The notes beneath the pieces are model-generated. The model was given only the letters and a program-made list of their open reading frames with translations. It searched no databases and was not told where the DNA came from. A stretch of 11,700 bases of DNA from NCBI GenBank assembly GCA_023404705.1, contig JAEYAU010000151.1, positions 1 to 11,700 of the forward strand, read 5' to 3'. This document shows, one piece after another, positions 1-6,728 of the stretch. Position numbers and translations under genes: made by a program. This DNA comes from Pseudomonadota bacterium. Lineage in GTDB: Bacteria > Pseudomonadota > Alphaproteobacteria > Rhizobiales > Xanthobacteraceae. How positions within the stretch are numbered: the stretch's first letter is position 1; every line of letters starts with the position of its first letter.

Positions 1-359
1 ACACCGGCGGGGGGGCGCGGGCCGCCGCGGGGCGCGCCGCGACCGCGGGGCTGGTGCGCTGGGGGGTCGAAGCGCAGACCGCGGCGATCGAAGCGCTGGC
101 GCTGATCCAGCCGCTGCACGGCTTGACCTTCGCGCTGATGCATCTCGCGGCGATGCGCGTGGTCGCGGCCAGCGTGCCGCCGCAGCTCGCTGCCACCGCG
201 CAGGCGCTCTATGCGCTCGGCCCGGGGCTCGCGACCGCGCTGCTGGTGTGGCTCTCGGGCCGGCTCTATGGCGAATACGGCGCGCGCGGCTTCCTCGCGA
301 TGGCGGCATTGTGCGCGCTGGCGCTGCCGCTGGCGCTGCGGCTGCGCCGGGCGGATTAG
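1..359 (+). CDS. MFS transporter, C-terminal part (5' end outside window)
   Basis: The reading frame is open from the left edge (codons in phase with base 3) to a TAG at 357-359, so only the last 118 residues are visible. They are strongly hydrophobic, with about three membrane segments. A QPLHGLTFALMH stretch, then a PPQLAATAQALYALGPGLATAL stretch broken by loops, and a final GARGFLAMAALCALALPLAL helix resemble the C-terminal half of the HcaT-like/MFS_1_like family (3-phenylpropionate or nucleoside proton symporters). The protein would sit in the inner membrane. Its stop overlaps the stop of the convergent dctM gene by 4 bp (bases 356-359). A transporter of aromatic acids would suit the neighbourhood, but the substrate is a guess and the gene is not part of the adjacent TRAP operon. 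The GTG at 54 is internal, not the start. Confidence 0.75.
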   Translation, partial: TGGGARAAAGRAATAGLVRWGVEAQTAAIEALALIQPLHGLTFALMHLAAMRVVAASVPPQLAATAQALYALGPGLATALLVWLSGRLYGEYGARGFLAMAALCALALPLALRLRRAD

Positions 360-1657
360 CCCATCTTGCTCGGGAGCCAGACCGAGATGATCGGGAACGA
401 GGCGAGCAGCGTGAGGCGGATCAGGTCGACGGCGACGAAAGGCATCACGCCCCGATAGATCGTGACCAGCGGGACGTCGCGGGCAATCGAGTTGATGACG
501 AAAACGTTCATGCCGACCGGCGGCAGGATCATGCCGAGCTCGACCACCATGACGACGATGACACCGAACCAGATCGGATCGAAGCCGAGCTGCATCATCA
601 CGGGGAAGATGATCGGGATGGTGAGCAGCACCATGGCGAGCTCGTCCATCACGGCGCCGAGCACGATATACATCAGGAGGACCAGCGCCAGGATGCCGTA
701 GGGCCCGATCGGCAGGCTCAGCATGAAGGCCGTGACGTTCTGCGTCGTCTGGGTGATGACCAGGAAATAGCCGAACAGGAAGGCGCCGATCACGATGGTG
801 AAGATCGCTGCCGTGGTGCGCACGCTCTGCACCAGGCAATCTCCGATGGCCCGGAGCGTCAGCCGTCGGCGCGCGATGCCGATCAGGAAAGCGCCGCCCG
901 CGCCCATGCCGGCCGCTTCGGTCGCCGTGAACAGGCCGCCATACATGCCGCCGATGACGAAGAAGAACAGCAGCAGCGTCGCCCAGATGTCCTTGAGCGA
1001 GGCGATGCGCTCACCCCAAGGGACCACCGGGCCGCGCGGCACCTGGTGCGGCCGGAAGACGCCGACCACCTGCACGGCGACCATGTAGAGCGCGGCGCCC
1101 AGGATGCCGGGCAGAATGCCGGCGATGAGCAGGCGCGAGATGTCGGTCTCGGTGAGCACGCCGTAGATCGCGAACATCACGGAGGGCGGGATCATGATGC
1201 CGAGCGTGCCGCCAGCCGCGATCACGCCGGTAGCGAAACCCGGATCGTAGCCGGCGCGGCGCATCTCGGGCAGCGCCACATTGGTCATGGTGGCGGCGGT
1301 CGCCACGGAGGAGCCGTTGATGGCGGCGAAGAAGGCGCAGGCCGCGACCGTCGCCATGGCGAGGCCGCCGCGTCGATGGCCGAGCCAAGCATTGCTCATA
1401 TGGAACAGCTCGCGACTCATGCCGGCGGCGGTCGCGAAGGCGCCCATGAGAATGAACATCGGGATGATGGCGAGGTCCCAGTCGGTGGTGACCCGGATCG
1501 GGGACTGCGCCAGCAGATTGAGCGCCGGATTGACGGCCGCCAGATAGGCGAAGCCGCCGACGCCGACCGCGCCCATGGCGATGCCGATCGGCACGCGCAG
1601 GAACATGAGGGCGAACAGAACGACGAAGCCGAGGATCGCGACGGTTTCCTGAGACAT
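356..1657 (-). CDS. dctM: TRAP transporter large permease (DctM family)
   Basis: This 433-residue protein has the usual length for DctM and is almost entirely hydrophobic with about 12 membrane helices. Family hallmarks are visible: GGTLGIMIPPS at residues 149-159, FTATEAAG at 243-250 and ELGMILPPVGMN at 373-384, the pseudo-symmetric hairpin signatures of the ion-transporter superfamily. DctM forms the translocation channel and couples sodium-driven uptake to substrate delivered by the periplasmic binding protein. The gene is last in a dctP-dctQ-dctM operon; a 59-nt gap after the dctQ stop holds a palindromic repeat. The ATG at 1655-1657 gives a start with a typical hydrophobic first helix. 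The substrate is not readable from the permease; the neighbouring ligase and beta-oxidation genes suggest an aromatic or phenylpropenoid carboxylate. Confidence 0.93.
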   Translation of the reverse strand: MSQETVAILGFVVLFALMFLRVPIGIAMGAVGVGGFAYLAAVNPALNLLAQSPIRVTTDWDLAIIPMFILMGAFATAAGMSRELFHMSNAWLGHRRGGLAMATVAACAFFAAINGSSVATAATMTNVALPEMRRAGYDPGFATGVIAAGGTLGIMIPPSVMFAIYGVLTETDISRLLIAGILPGILGAALYMVAVQVVGVFRPHQVPRGPVVPWGERIASLKDIWATLLLFFFVIGGMYGGLFTATEAAGMGAGGAFLIGIARRRLTLRAIGDCLVQSVRTTAAIFTIVIGAFLFGYFLVITQTTQNVTAFMLSLPIGPYGILALVLLMYIVLGAVMDELAMVLLTIPIIFPVMMQLGFDPIWFGVIVVMVVELGMILPPVGMNVFVINSIARDVPLVTIYRGVMPFVAVDLIRLTLLASFPIISVWLPSKMG

Positions 1658-1670
1658 GACTTATTCCTGG

Positions 1671-1717
1671 CGCATGTTCTTATCGGCGAACCGGTGTCCA
1701 CTTCGCCGGAACATGCG
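1671..1717. repeat. Palindromic intergenic repeat, element C copy 1
   Basis: The element fills most of the dctQ-dctM gap. The outer arms CGCATGTTC (1671-1679) and GAACATGCG (1709-1717) are perfectly complementary, extendable by one base pair to 1670/1718 where the last base belongs to the dctQ stop codon. The inner arms CGGCGAA (1684-1690) and TTCGCCG (1702-1708) also pair, around a CCGGTGTCCAC centre. A second, shortened copy in the same orientation lies at 8618-8660. The CCGGT.CCCACTT-like centre matches, from memory, a very abundant dispersed repeat of Bradyrhizobium and relatives. In the transcript it would form a stem-loop between two permease cistrons, where it could affect mRNA stability. 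Confidence 0.75.
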
Positions 1718-2224
1718 CTATTGCACGGGCTCGATCGGGCGCTGCGCCGAGGTTTCGTCACCGCGCAGGATGCGAATGAAGCGGACAATGGTGAGGAGCG
1801 TCGCGAGGAAGATGCCGAAGGCGGCAAGCGCGTGGAAGGGCCAGACCGGCATGCGCGTGTCGAAGGTGCTCTCGTGGCTGTTGTAGCCGCTCTGCACCTT
1901 GAAGATCAGCATGTAGGCGAACAACAGCAGAAAGGCGAGCAGCACCGCGGTCGCGATCAGATCGACGATCTGCTTGCCGCGCGGGCCGACCCACTCCCAG
2001 AGGATGTCCACCTGGATGTGCTCGTTGCGATAACAGGTCGATGCGATGCCCCAGAAGATCGTCACGCCCAGCATCAAGCGCGAGACGTCGTACCAGTCCG
2101 GGATCGCGAGTCCCCACACGCGCAGGAAGACGCTGACGAAGGTCAGCGCCGTGATGGCGGCGAGGAAGATCCCCGCCGTCCGTTCAGTCACGTCGATGAC
2201 GCGGTCGATCCCGCTGGACTTCAC
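1718..2224 (-). CDS. dctQ: TRAP transporter small permease (DctQ family)
   Basis: The 168-residue protein has four predicted membrane helices at roughly residues 17-36, 48-66, 87-109 and 130-153, the DctQ topology. The conserved segment around YRNEHIQVDILWE (residues 65-77) resembles the family's R-x-x-x-HI-x-VD motif. DctQ pairs with DctM in the inner membrane and is required for TRAP transport. I chose the GTG at 2222-2224: it starts directly before the charged MKSSGIDRV N-terminus and first helix, while upstream in-frame sequence is arginine-rich readthrough overlapping dctP. A purine-rich GGGGGCGGGGGG lies just upstream as a weak ribosome site. It starts 26 bp after the dctP stop. Confidence 0.9.
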   Translation of the reverse strand: MKSSGIDRVIDVTERTAGIFLAAITALTFVSVFLRVWGLAIPDWYDVSRLMLGVTIFWGIASTCYRNEHIQVDILWEWVGPRGKQIVDLIATAVLLAFLLLFAYMLIFKVQSGYNSHESTFDTRMPVWPFHALAAFGIFLATLLTIVRFIRILRGDETSAQRPIEPVQ

Positions 2225-2250
2225 GGCAGCCCCCCGCCCCCGCAACTGCC

Positions 2251-3270
2251 TCAGTACGCGGCCTGACGGCTCGCCAGCTCGTCCTTCAGCTCCTTGAGCA
2301 CCTTGTCGGGATCGTGGCCGGCCTTCTTGGCGGCCTCGGCCCAGACCTTCACGACCGGCTCGGCCGCGGTGCGCCATTCGGCGAGCTGCGCGGCGCTGAT
2401 CTCATAGACCTCGCGGTTCGGATCCGCCTTGAGCTTGGCGATGCCGGCGTGCTCGTAGTCTGCCCAGGGTGCCGCGACGCGCAGCGCCCACTCGTTGCTG
2501 CAATGGTCGTCGATCACCTTCTTCTGCGACGCCGACATCTGATCGTACTTCGCCTTGTTCATCACCCAGGCGAAGCTCGTCACGTAGAGCGGCGCATTCA
2601 TGTGATACTTGGTCACCTTGTCGATGCCGAACAGCGGCACCGAGCCCCACGGGAAGGTGACGGCCTCGGCGACGCCGCGCTCGAGCGCTTCGCGGACCTC
2701 GGGTGCGGAGGCCTGCACATTGGTGCCGCCGAGCGAGGTGACGAGCGCCGCGATGGTGGCGTGGGCGGGACGGATCTTCATGCCCTTCAGATCGCCCGGC
2801 ACCATGATCTTCTTGGCGCGCGAGTGGATGGCGCCCGGATCGTGCACGAAGGCGAGGCAGAACTTGACGTCCTTCATCTCCTGCGCGGCGTATTTGCGAT
2901 ACCAGGCGTCGAGCGCCTGCGAGCCCCCCTTGGCGTTCGACATCATGAACGGGAGATTGGCGGCGTCGATCAGCGGGAAGCGGCCCGGCTGATAGCCCGG
3001 ATTGATGTAGGTGACATCGGCAATGCCGTCGCGCGCCATGTCGTAATGGTCGAAGGCCTTGCCGAGCTGCTGCGAGGGGAAGACCTTATATTTGATGGTG
3101 CCGCCCGAGGCTTTCTCGATCGAGGAGCCCCAGTCCTCGAGCGCCTTCTGCAGCGGATGGCTGGGCGGGACCCAGTGCGAGAGCTTGAGCTCGAAGGTCT
3201 TGTCCTGCGCGAATGCCGCGCTGCCGACGAGCGTGAGAATTGCGCCGAGCGCGACGGTCCTGAGCGTCAT
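2251..3270 (-). CDS. dctP: TRAP transporter substrate-binding protein (DctP family)
   Basis: The 339-residue protein begins with a signal peptide (MTLRTVALGAILTLVGSAAFA, likely cleaved after residue 21), so it acts in the periplasm. The mature part has the DctP fold signatures: LSHWVPPSHPLQKA near residues 30-43, FPSQQLGK at 64-71, and DLKGMKIRPAH at 160-170, where Arg167 matches the conserved arginine that forms a salt bridge with the carboxylate of the ligand. It therefore most likely binds an organic acid. Start choice: the ATG at 3268-3270 has a GGAGG six bases upstream and the signal peptide directly follows; longer upstream frame lacks such signals. It is first in the dctPQM operon and divergent from a marR gene. 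Characterised relatives such as TarP of Rhodopseudomonas bind hydroxycinnamates, which fits the nearby catabolic genes, but the ligand here is inferred. Confidence 0.93.
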   Translation of the reverse strand: MTLRTVALGAILTLVGSAAFAQDKTFELKLSHWVPPSHPLQKALEDWGSSIEKASGGTIKYKVFPSQQLGKAFDHYDMARDGIADVTYINPGYQPGRFPLIDAANLPFMMSNAKGGSQALDAWYRKYAAQEMKDVKFCLAFVHDPGAIHSRAKKIMVPGDLKGMKIRPAHATIAALVTSLGGTNVQASAPEVREALERGVAEAVTFPWGSVPLFGIDKVTKYHMNAPLYVTSFAWVMNKAKYDQMSASQKKVIDDHCSNEWALRVAAPWADYEHAGIAKLKADPNREVYEISAAQLAEWRTAAEPVVKVWAEAAKKAGHDPDKVLKELKDELASRQAAY

Positions 3271-3389
3271 AGATGTCCTCCCTCGGCAGATTGGCTCTGC
3301 CATCATTTTGGTTGCGCGTGAGACCAACAGTAGCGAGCCAAGTGCGGCAACACAACGGATGCGGGCCTGGCCGGTCTTGCAGCCGTTGT

Positions 3390-3417
3390 ACGATAGAAGC
3401 GAAATCGTTACGTTCAA
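3390..3417 (-). promoter_or_regulatory. Candidate promoter of the dctPQM operon
   Basis: Read leftwards, TTGAAC (complement of 3412-3417) and TATCGT (complement of 3390-3395) are separated by 16 bp and give a moderate match to a sigma-70 type promoter. The -35 hexamer lies inside the palindrome at 3404-3424, as expected if the site is a repressor operator. Hexamer matches are 4 of 6 each, so this is tentative. Confidence 0.3.
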
Positions 3418-3424
3418 TAACAAT
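3404..3424. promoter_or_regulatory. Putative MarR operator 1 (dctP/marR divergent region)
   Basis: This 21-bp imperfect palindrome sits in the 214-bp divergent region. On the minus strand it reads ATTGTTAT, 5 bp (TGAAC), GTAACGAT; six of eight half-site positions are symmetric. On the plus strand the flanking bases extend it to AAATCGTTA and TAACAATTT arms. It is AT-rich within GC-rich surroundings. Its position, length and symmetry fit a MarR dimer site, and it is the natural autoregulatory target of the adjacent regulator. A second copy with the same half-site and spacing occurs at 9504-9524 in front of the catabolic operon. Binding is inferred. Confidence 0.55.
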
Positions 3425-3484
3425 TTGGATTCTGGTCGATCGATCCGGGAAGAATCCCAGCGACCAAGTGGGCGAAGTGCGCAC

Positions 3485-4009
3485 GTGACAGAGAAACCGA
3501 TCGACTACGGCATGCTCTCGGAGTTCGTCGGATATGCGATGCGGCGCGCGCAAGTCCACATCTATCAGGACTTCTTTCGCGTCGTGGCGCCGTTCGACAT
3601 CCGCCCGGCGCAGCTCGCCGTGCTGGTCCTGATCGAGCGCAACCCGGGGCTGAAGCAGTCCGAAGTCGCCGCCGCGCTCAATATCAAGCGTACCAACTTC
3701 GTCGGCCTGCTCGACACGCTGGAGAGCCGCGGCCTTGCGGAGCGGCGTGCGGCAGCGCGCGACCGGCGCTCCTATGCGCTCTACATCACGGCCGAAGGCG
3801 AGGCGCTGATCCGCAAGCTCAAGCCGATCCTGAAGGCGCATGAGGACCGGCTGCTGGCCGGACTCGGCGAGGACGGGCGCCGTCAGCTCATGAACCTGCT
3901 GCGCCGCATCGTGAACGACGCGCCCGAGAATGGCGCCGTCCAGAGCGCCGCGCCGATCAAGCCGGCGAAAGACGCGCGATCACCTCGCTTGGGATCGGCT
4001 GGGACTTGA
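3485..4009 (+). CDS. MarR-family transcriptional regulator
   Basis: The 174-residue protein has a MarR winged helix-turn-helix fold: dimerisation helix at about residues 10-35, helix-turn-helix at 57-84 with recognition helix IKRTNFVGLLDTLESRGL (67-84), and wing RDRRSYALYIT (92-102) containing the typical Asp93-Arg94-Arg95. It would bind DNA as a dimer in the cytoplasm. Start choice: GTG at 3485 gives a family-like length; ATG at 3512 is an alternative, and the longer upstream frame runs antisense into dctP and is rejected. It lies divergent to the TRAP operon and convergent to the catabolic operon. MarR proteins in hydroxycinnamate clusters (CouR, HcaR) are repressors relieved by the aryl-CoA, and this one probably works similarly. 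The 3' end overlaps the thioesterase gene by 53 bp, and the last ~25 residues look like a disordered tail. Confidence 0.92.
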   Translation: MTEKPIDYGMLSEFVGYAMRRAQVHIYQDFFRVVAPFDIRPAQLAVLVLIERNPGLKQSEVAAALNIKRTNFVGLLDTLESRGLAERRAAARDRRSYALYITAEGEALIRKLKPILKAHEDRLLAGLGEDGRRQLMNLLRRIVNDAPENGAVQSAAPIKPAKDARSPRLGSAGT

Positions 4010-4385
4010 TCTTGCTCGGGTCCTCAGGGTCGTAACCGACCCAGACGCGAGTCTCGAAGCCTTCGACGCAAAGCGCGCCGTCCTTCTTCAGATGATGCAG
4101 GATCTGGAAGCTCGAGCGCTTGAGCTCGGTGATCGAGGTCTCGATCTCGACCTGATCGCCGAAACGCGTCGGGATGAGGAAGCGCGAGCGCGTGTCGACC
4201 ATGGGATAGCCCGCGAAGCCGTAATGCTTGGTGAACTGATACTTGGTCATGCCCAGCGCACGCTGGAACAGCGCCGTGGTCGAGGCATCGAAGATCTCGA
4301 AATAGCGCGGATAGAACACGATGCCGGCGGGGTCGCAGTGACCCCATTCGATCTGCACGGTGCGGGTGATGGAGAGGTAGGGCAT
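3957..4385 (-). CDS. Acyl-CoA thioesterase, 4-hydroxybenzoyl-CoA thioesterase (4HBT/YbgC) family
   Basis: This 142-residue single-domain hotdog-fold protein has the 4HBT active-site signature QIEWGHCDPAGIVFYPRY at residues 11-28; Asp18 aligns with the catalytic aspartate and the following helix carries the oxyanion-type PAGIVF turn. Such enzymes hydrolyse aryl- or acyl-CoA to free acid and CoA in the cytoplasm. As the last gene of the operon, it is well placed to release the aryl carboxylate (for example vanillate or 4-hydroxybenzoate) from the aroyl-CoA made by the thiolase. The ATG at 4383-4385 was chosen over an upstream TTG (4404-4406) because AAGGA lies eight bases before it and the conserved strand begins immediately. 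It is separated from the SDR gene by a palindromic repeat, so it might be less strongly coupled. The tail overlaps the convergent marR gene. Confidence 0.87.
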   Translation of the reverse strand: MPYLSITRTVQIEWGHCDPAGIVFYPRYFEIFDASTTALFQRALGMTKYQFTKHYGFAGYPMVDTRSRFLIPTRFGDQVEIETSITELKRSSFQILHHLKKDGALCVEGFETRVWVGYDPEDPSKIKSQPIPSEVIARLSPA

Positions 4386-4413
4386 GAACTCAGTCCTTGC
4401 AATCAAACGAGGC

Positions 4414-4526
4414 CGTCATCCCGGCCGAGCGAAGCGAGTGCCGGGATCCATAACCCCTGTCTGTCCGCATCACGAACACCGGGGATATGGATCCCGGACA
4501 GCCGCTGCGCGGCTTCCGGGATGACG
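4414..4526. repeat. Long palindromic intergenic repeat, element A
   Basis: The element lies between the SDR and thioesterase genes. CGTCATCCCGG (4414-4424) pairs perfectly with CCGGGATGACG (4516-4526). Inside, CCGGGATCCATA (4441-4452) pairs with TATGGATCCCGG (4486-4497). Each half also folds alone, for example CCCGG(A) and AGCCGC against GCGGCT and TCCGGG at about 4493-4520. The GTCATCCCGG...CCGGGATCCAT motif matches, from memory, a common dispersed repeat of alphaproteobacterial genomes. It is non-coding and, when transcribed, would make a strong double stem within the operon mRNA. Confidence 0.75.
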
Positions 4527-4550
4527 CCGAGGGTGCGGCACCGTTGGTGT

Positions 4551-5312
4551 CTACCGCGGCGCCATGCGGAGCGCGCCGTCGAGGCGGATGACCTCGCCGT
4601 TGAGGTAGGTGTTCTCGATGATGTGACGCGCGAGCGACGCGTATTGCTCGGGGCGGCCGAGGAGCTTCGGGAACGGCACCGAGGCCGCGAGGCTCTGCTG
4701 CACCTCGTCGGGCAGGCCCATCAGCATGGGCGTCGCGAAGATGCCAGGTGCGATGGCGCAGACGCGGATGCCGAACTGGGCGAGCTCGCGCGAGGCCGGC
4801 ATCGAGAGGCTGACGACCGCGCCCTTGGAGGACGCATAGGCGGCCTGACCGACCTGGCCCTCGAAGGCCGCGACCGAGGCCGTGTTGATGATGACGCCGC
4901 GCTCGTGATCGGCGAGCTCGGGCAGCGTGCTCATATCATGCGCCGCGAGCCGCAGCATGTTGAAGGTGCCGATCAGGTTGACGCGGATGACGCGCTCGTA
5001 GTCGGCGAGCGGCATCGGGCCTTCCTTGCCGAGGATGCGCTTGGCGATGCCGATGCCCGCGCAATTGATGAGGATGCGCGCGGCCCCGTGCTTGGCCTTC
5101 GCGGCGGCCAGCGCGGCGGTCGCCTGGTCCGAATCCGCGACGTCGCATTTCACCGCGATGCCGCCGATCTTGCCGGCGAGCTCGTTGGCGGCGTCCATAT
5201 TGACGTCGAAGAGCGCGACCTTGGCGCCCGCCTTGGCGAGCTCCATCGCGGTGGCGGCGCCGAGACCGGAGCCGCCGCCCGTGACGATCGCGGCCTGTCC
5301 TTTGATGTCCAT
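4551..5312 (-). CDS. SDR-family 3-hydroxyacyl-CoA dehydrogenase (HSD10-like)
   Basis: This 253-residue classical short-chain dehydrogenase has the nucleotide-binding TGGGSGLG at residues 11-18, an acidic Asp36 at the end of strand 2 that favours NAD over NADP, NCAG at 83-86, catalytic Ser146, and the YASSK motif with Tyr159 and Lys163. The C-terminal NGEVIRLDGALRM stretch (238-250) is characteristic of type-2 3-hydroxyacyl-CoA dehydrogenases of the HSD17B10 group. The expected reaction is NAD-dependent oxidation of a 3-hydroxyacyl-CoA to the 3-ketoacyl-CoA, the third step of beta-oxidation; here the substrate is presumably a 3-hydroxy-3-arylpropionyl-CoA. Only two bases separate it from the thiolase stop, so the two are almost certainly translated together. 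Confidence 0.9.
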   Translation of the reverse strand: MDIKGQAAIVTGGGSGLGAATAMELAKAGAKVALFDVNMDAANELAGKIGGIAVKCDVADSDQATAALAAAKAKHGAARILINCAGIGIAKRILGKEGPMPLADYERVIRVNLIGTFNMLRLAAHDMSTLPELADHERGVIINTASVAAFEGQVGQAAYASSKGAVVSLSMPASRELAQFGIRVCAIAPGIFATPMLMGLPDEVQQSLAASVPFPKLLGRPEQYASLARHIIENTYLNGEVIRLDGALRMAPR

Positions 5313-5314
5313 CT

Positions 5315-6571
5315 TCAGTTCGCCTTGTTGGGAGAGACGTCAGGATTCTCGACCAGCAGCGCGATGCCCTGGCCGCCGCCGATGCAAGCCGAAGCGATGC
5401 CGTAGCGCAAGCCCGCCCGCTTCAATTCGCGCGCAACCGTGACCGAGAGGCGGACGCCGGTGGCGCCCAGCGGATGACCGATCGCGATGGCGCCGCCGTT
5501 CACATTGAGCCTGTTCTCGTCGAGATCGAGGGCGCGCGCGCAGGCCATCACCTGGGCGCCGAAGGCCTCGTTGATCTCGAAGCGGCCGACCGCATCGAGC
5601 GCGACGCCGGCGCGCTCCAGCACGGCCTTGATGGCCGGCACCGGACCGATGCCCATGATCTCGGGGGGCACGCCGACCGCCGCGCCCGCGACGATGCGCG
5701 CGAGCGGCGTCTTGCCCTGGCGCTTGATGTAATCGGACGAGGCGACGAGCGCCGCCGCGGCGCCGTCCACAATCGCCGAGGAATTGCCGCCGGTCTGCAC
5801 GCCGCCGAAGGCCGGCTTGATCTCGGCCAGCACTTCGAGCGGCGACTCGCGCACATGGGTGTCGGCCTCGAGGCTCTTCGTCTTGCGGGAGAGCTTCACG
5901 CCGCGCGATGCGAACCCTTCGCGCTTGAACTCCTCGCTCGTTACCGGCGCGATCTCGCCGGCGAGGAAGCCCGACTTCTGCGCCGCGAGCGCGCGATCGA
6001 AGCTGCGCGCCGCATAGGCGTCCACCTCATTGCGGGTGATCTGGTATTGGCGCGCCAGGTTCTCGGCTGTGTCGCCCATGGTGCACTTGGCGGCGGGATC
6101 GAGCAGCGCCTCCCAGAGGAAGTCCTTGAACTCGACCTGCCCCATGCGGAAGCCGCCGCGATGCGTATAGGCGGCGATCGGATTGCGGCTCATGGACTCG
6201 GCGCCGACGCAGAGCGCGAGATCGACGCCGCGATACGAGATCGTGTCGGCGGCCTGCATCAGCACCTCGATGCCGGTGCCGCAGACACGCTGCACGAGAT
6301 GCGCCGGCACTTCGATCGGCACGCCCGCATAGAGGCCGACGTGACGCGGCAGGCAATACACATCAAAGCTCGCCTGCGCCATGTTGCCCGCGATGACGGT
6401 GCCGACGTCGTCGGGCGACACGCCGGCGCGCGCGAACACCGAACGCGCCGCCTTGATGCCGAGGTCGGTGGGCGAAACCTGCGCGAGCGCGCCGTTGTAG
6501 TCCGCGAACGGCGTGCGCACGCCATCGAGGAGCCAGACATCGTCCCAGGCGGCGGTCAGTGCTTTGGTCAT
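5315..6571 (-). CDS. Thiolase (acetyl-CoA acyltransferase family)
   Basis: The 418-residue protein has the full thiolase architecture. The nucleophile Cys97 lies in QRVCGTGIEV, NEAF at 334-337 and GGAIAIGHPLGATG at 359-372 supply the conserved Asn and His366, and Cys396 in ASACIGGGQG is the acid/base cysteine. GGNSSAIVDGAAA (261-273) is also typical. It would cleave a 3-ketoacyl-CoA with CoA to give acetyl-CoA and a shortened acyl-CoA; in this operon the product may be an aroyl-CoA. The usual S after the nucleophile (C-x-S-G) is T here, a mild variation. The ATG at 6569-6571 has GAGG nine bases upstream and directly precedes the conserved N-terminus. A 157-nt gap containing a palindromic repeat separates it from the ligase gene upstream, and the SDR gene follows after two bases. 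Confidence 0.92.
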   Translation of the reverse strand: MTKALTAAWDDVWLLDGVRTPFADYNGALAQVSPTDLGIKAARSVFARAGVSPDDVGTVIAGNMAQASFDVYCLPRHVGLYAGVPIEVPAHLVQRVCGTGIEVLMQAADTISYRGVDLALCVGAESMSRNPIAAYTHRGGFRMGQVEFKDFLWEALLDPAAKCTMGDTAENLARQYQITRNEVDAYAARSFDRALAAQKSGFLAGEIAPVTSEEFKREGFASRGVKLSRKTKSLEADTHVRESPLEVLAEIKPAFGGVQTGGNSSAIVDGAAAALVASSDYIKRQGKTPLARIVAGAAVGVPPEIMGIGPVPAIKAVLERAGVALDAVGRFEINEAFGAQVMACARALDLDENRLNVNGGAIAIGHPLGATGVRLSVTVARELKRAGLRYGIASACIGGGQGIALLVENPDVSPNKAN

Positions 6572-6625
6572 TGGTATTTGCCTCAAGTCAAATAGGGCGA
6601 ATTGGTCGTAGCAGCGCACTTCATA

Positions 6626-6715
6626 CTCCGTTCGTGCCCGCGCAAGCGGGCACCCAGGGGCCGCGAGTCCGGGCCTCGCCGCACTGGGTCCCCGCTTTCG
6701 CGGGGACGAACGGAG
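6626..6715. repeat. Double-hairpin palindromic repeat, element B
   Basis: The element lies in the ligase-thiolase gap. The outer arms CTCCGTTCGT and ACGAACGGAG (6626-6635, 6706-6715) pair perfectly. Within each arm is a separate 8-bp perfect hairpin with a 4-nt loop: GTGCCCGC-gcaa-GCGGGCAC at 6634-6653 and GTCCCCGC-tttc-GCGGGGAC at 6688-6707. It is thus a palindrome of palindromes. On the transcribed (minus) strand, the second hairpin has a GAAA loop of the stable GNRA type. The GTCCCCGCGAAAGCGGGGAC unit matches, from memory, a dispersed repeat of Bradyrhizobium-like genomes. There is no T-run after it, so it does not look like an intrinsic terminator. Confidence 0.75.
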
Positions 6716-6728
6716 GTGTTGGTCATGC

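Noticed and set aside
356..359. 4-bp overlap of convergent MFS and dctM stops as a regulatory feature
   Set aside because: Overlapping stops are common in compact genomes, and no terminator hairpin or other signal accompanies it.
248..2266. 672-residue plus-strand open frame opposite dctM and dctQ
   Set aside because: The translation is a low-complexity run of D, H, R, E, A and G typical of the antisense of GC-rich membrane-protein codons; dctM and dctQ on the other strand are clear.
3059..3484. N-terminal extension of the MarR gene to a start inside dctP
   Set aside because: The extra residues run antisense to dctP and through the promoter/operator region, and MarR proteins are normally near 150-175 residues.
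3930..5405. 491-residue plus-strand open frame opposite the thioesterase and SDR genes
   Set aside because: It runs through the palindromic repeat and across two well-supported minus-strand genes; composition is again antisense-like.
6626..6715. Element B as an intrinsic terminator between ligase and thiolase
   Set aside because: The stems are strong but no run of T follows on the transcribed strand, and the unit looks like a dispersed repeat.
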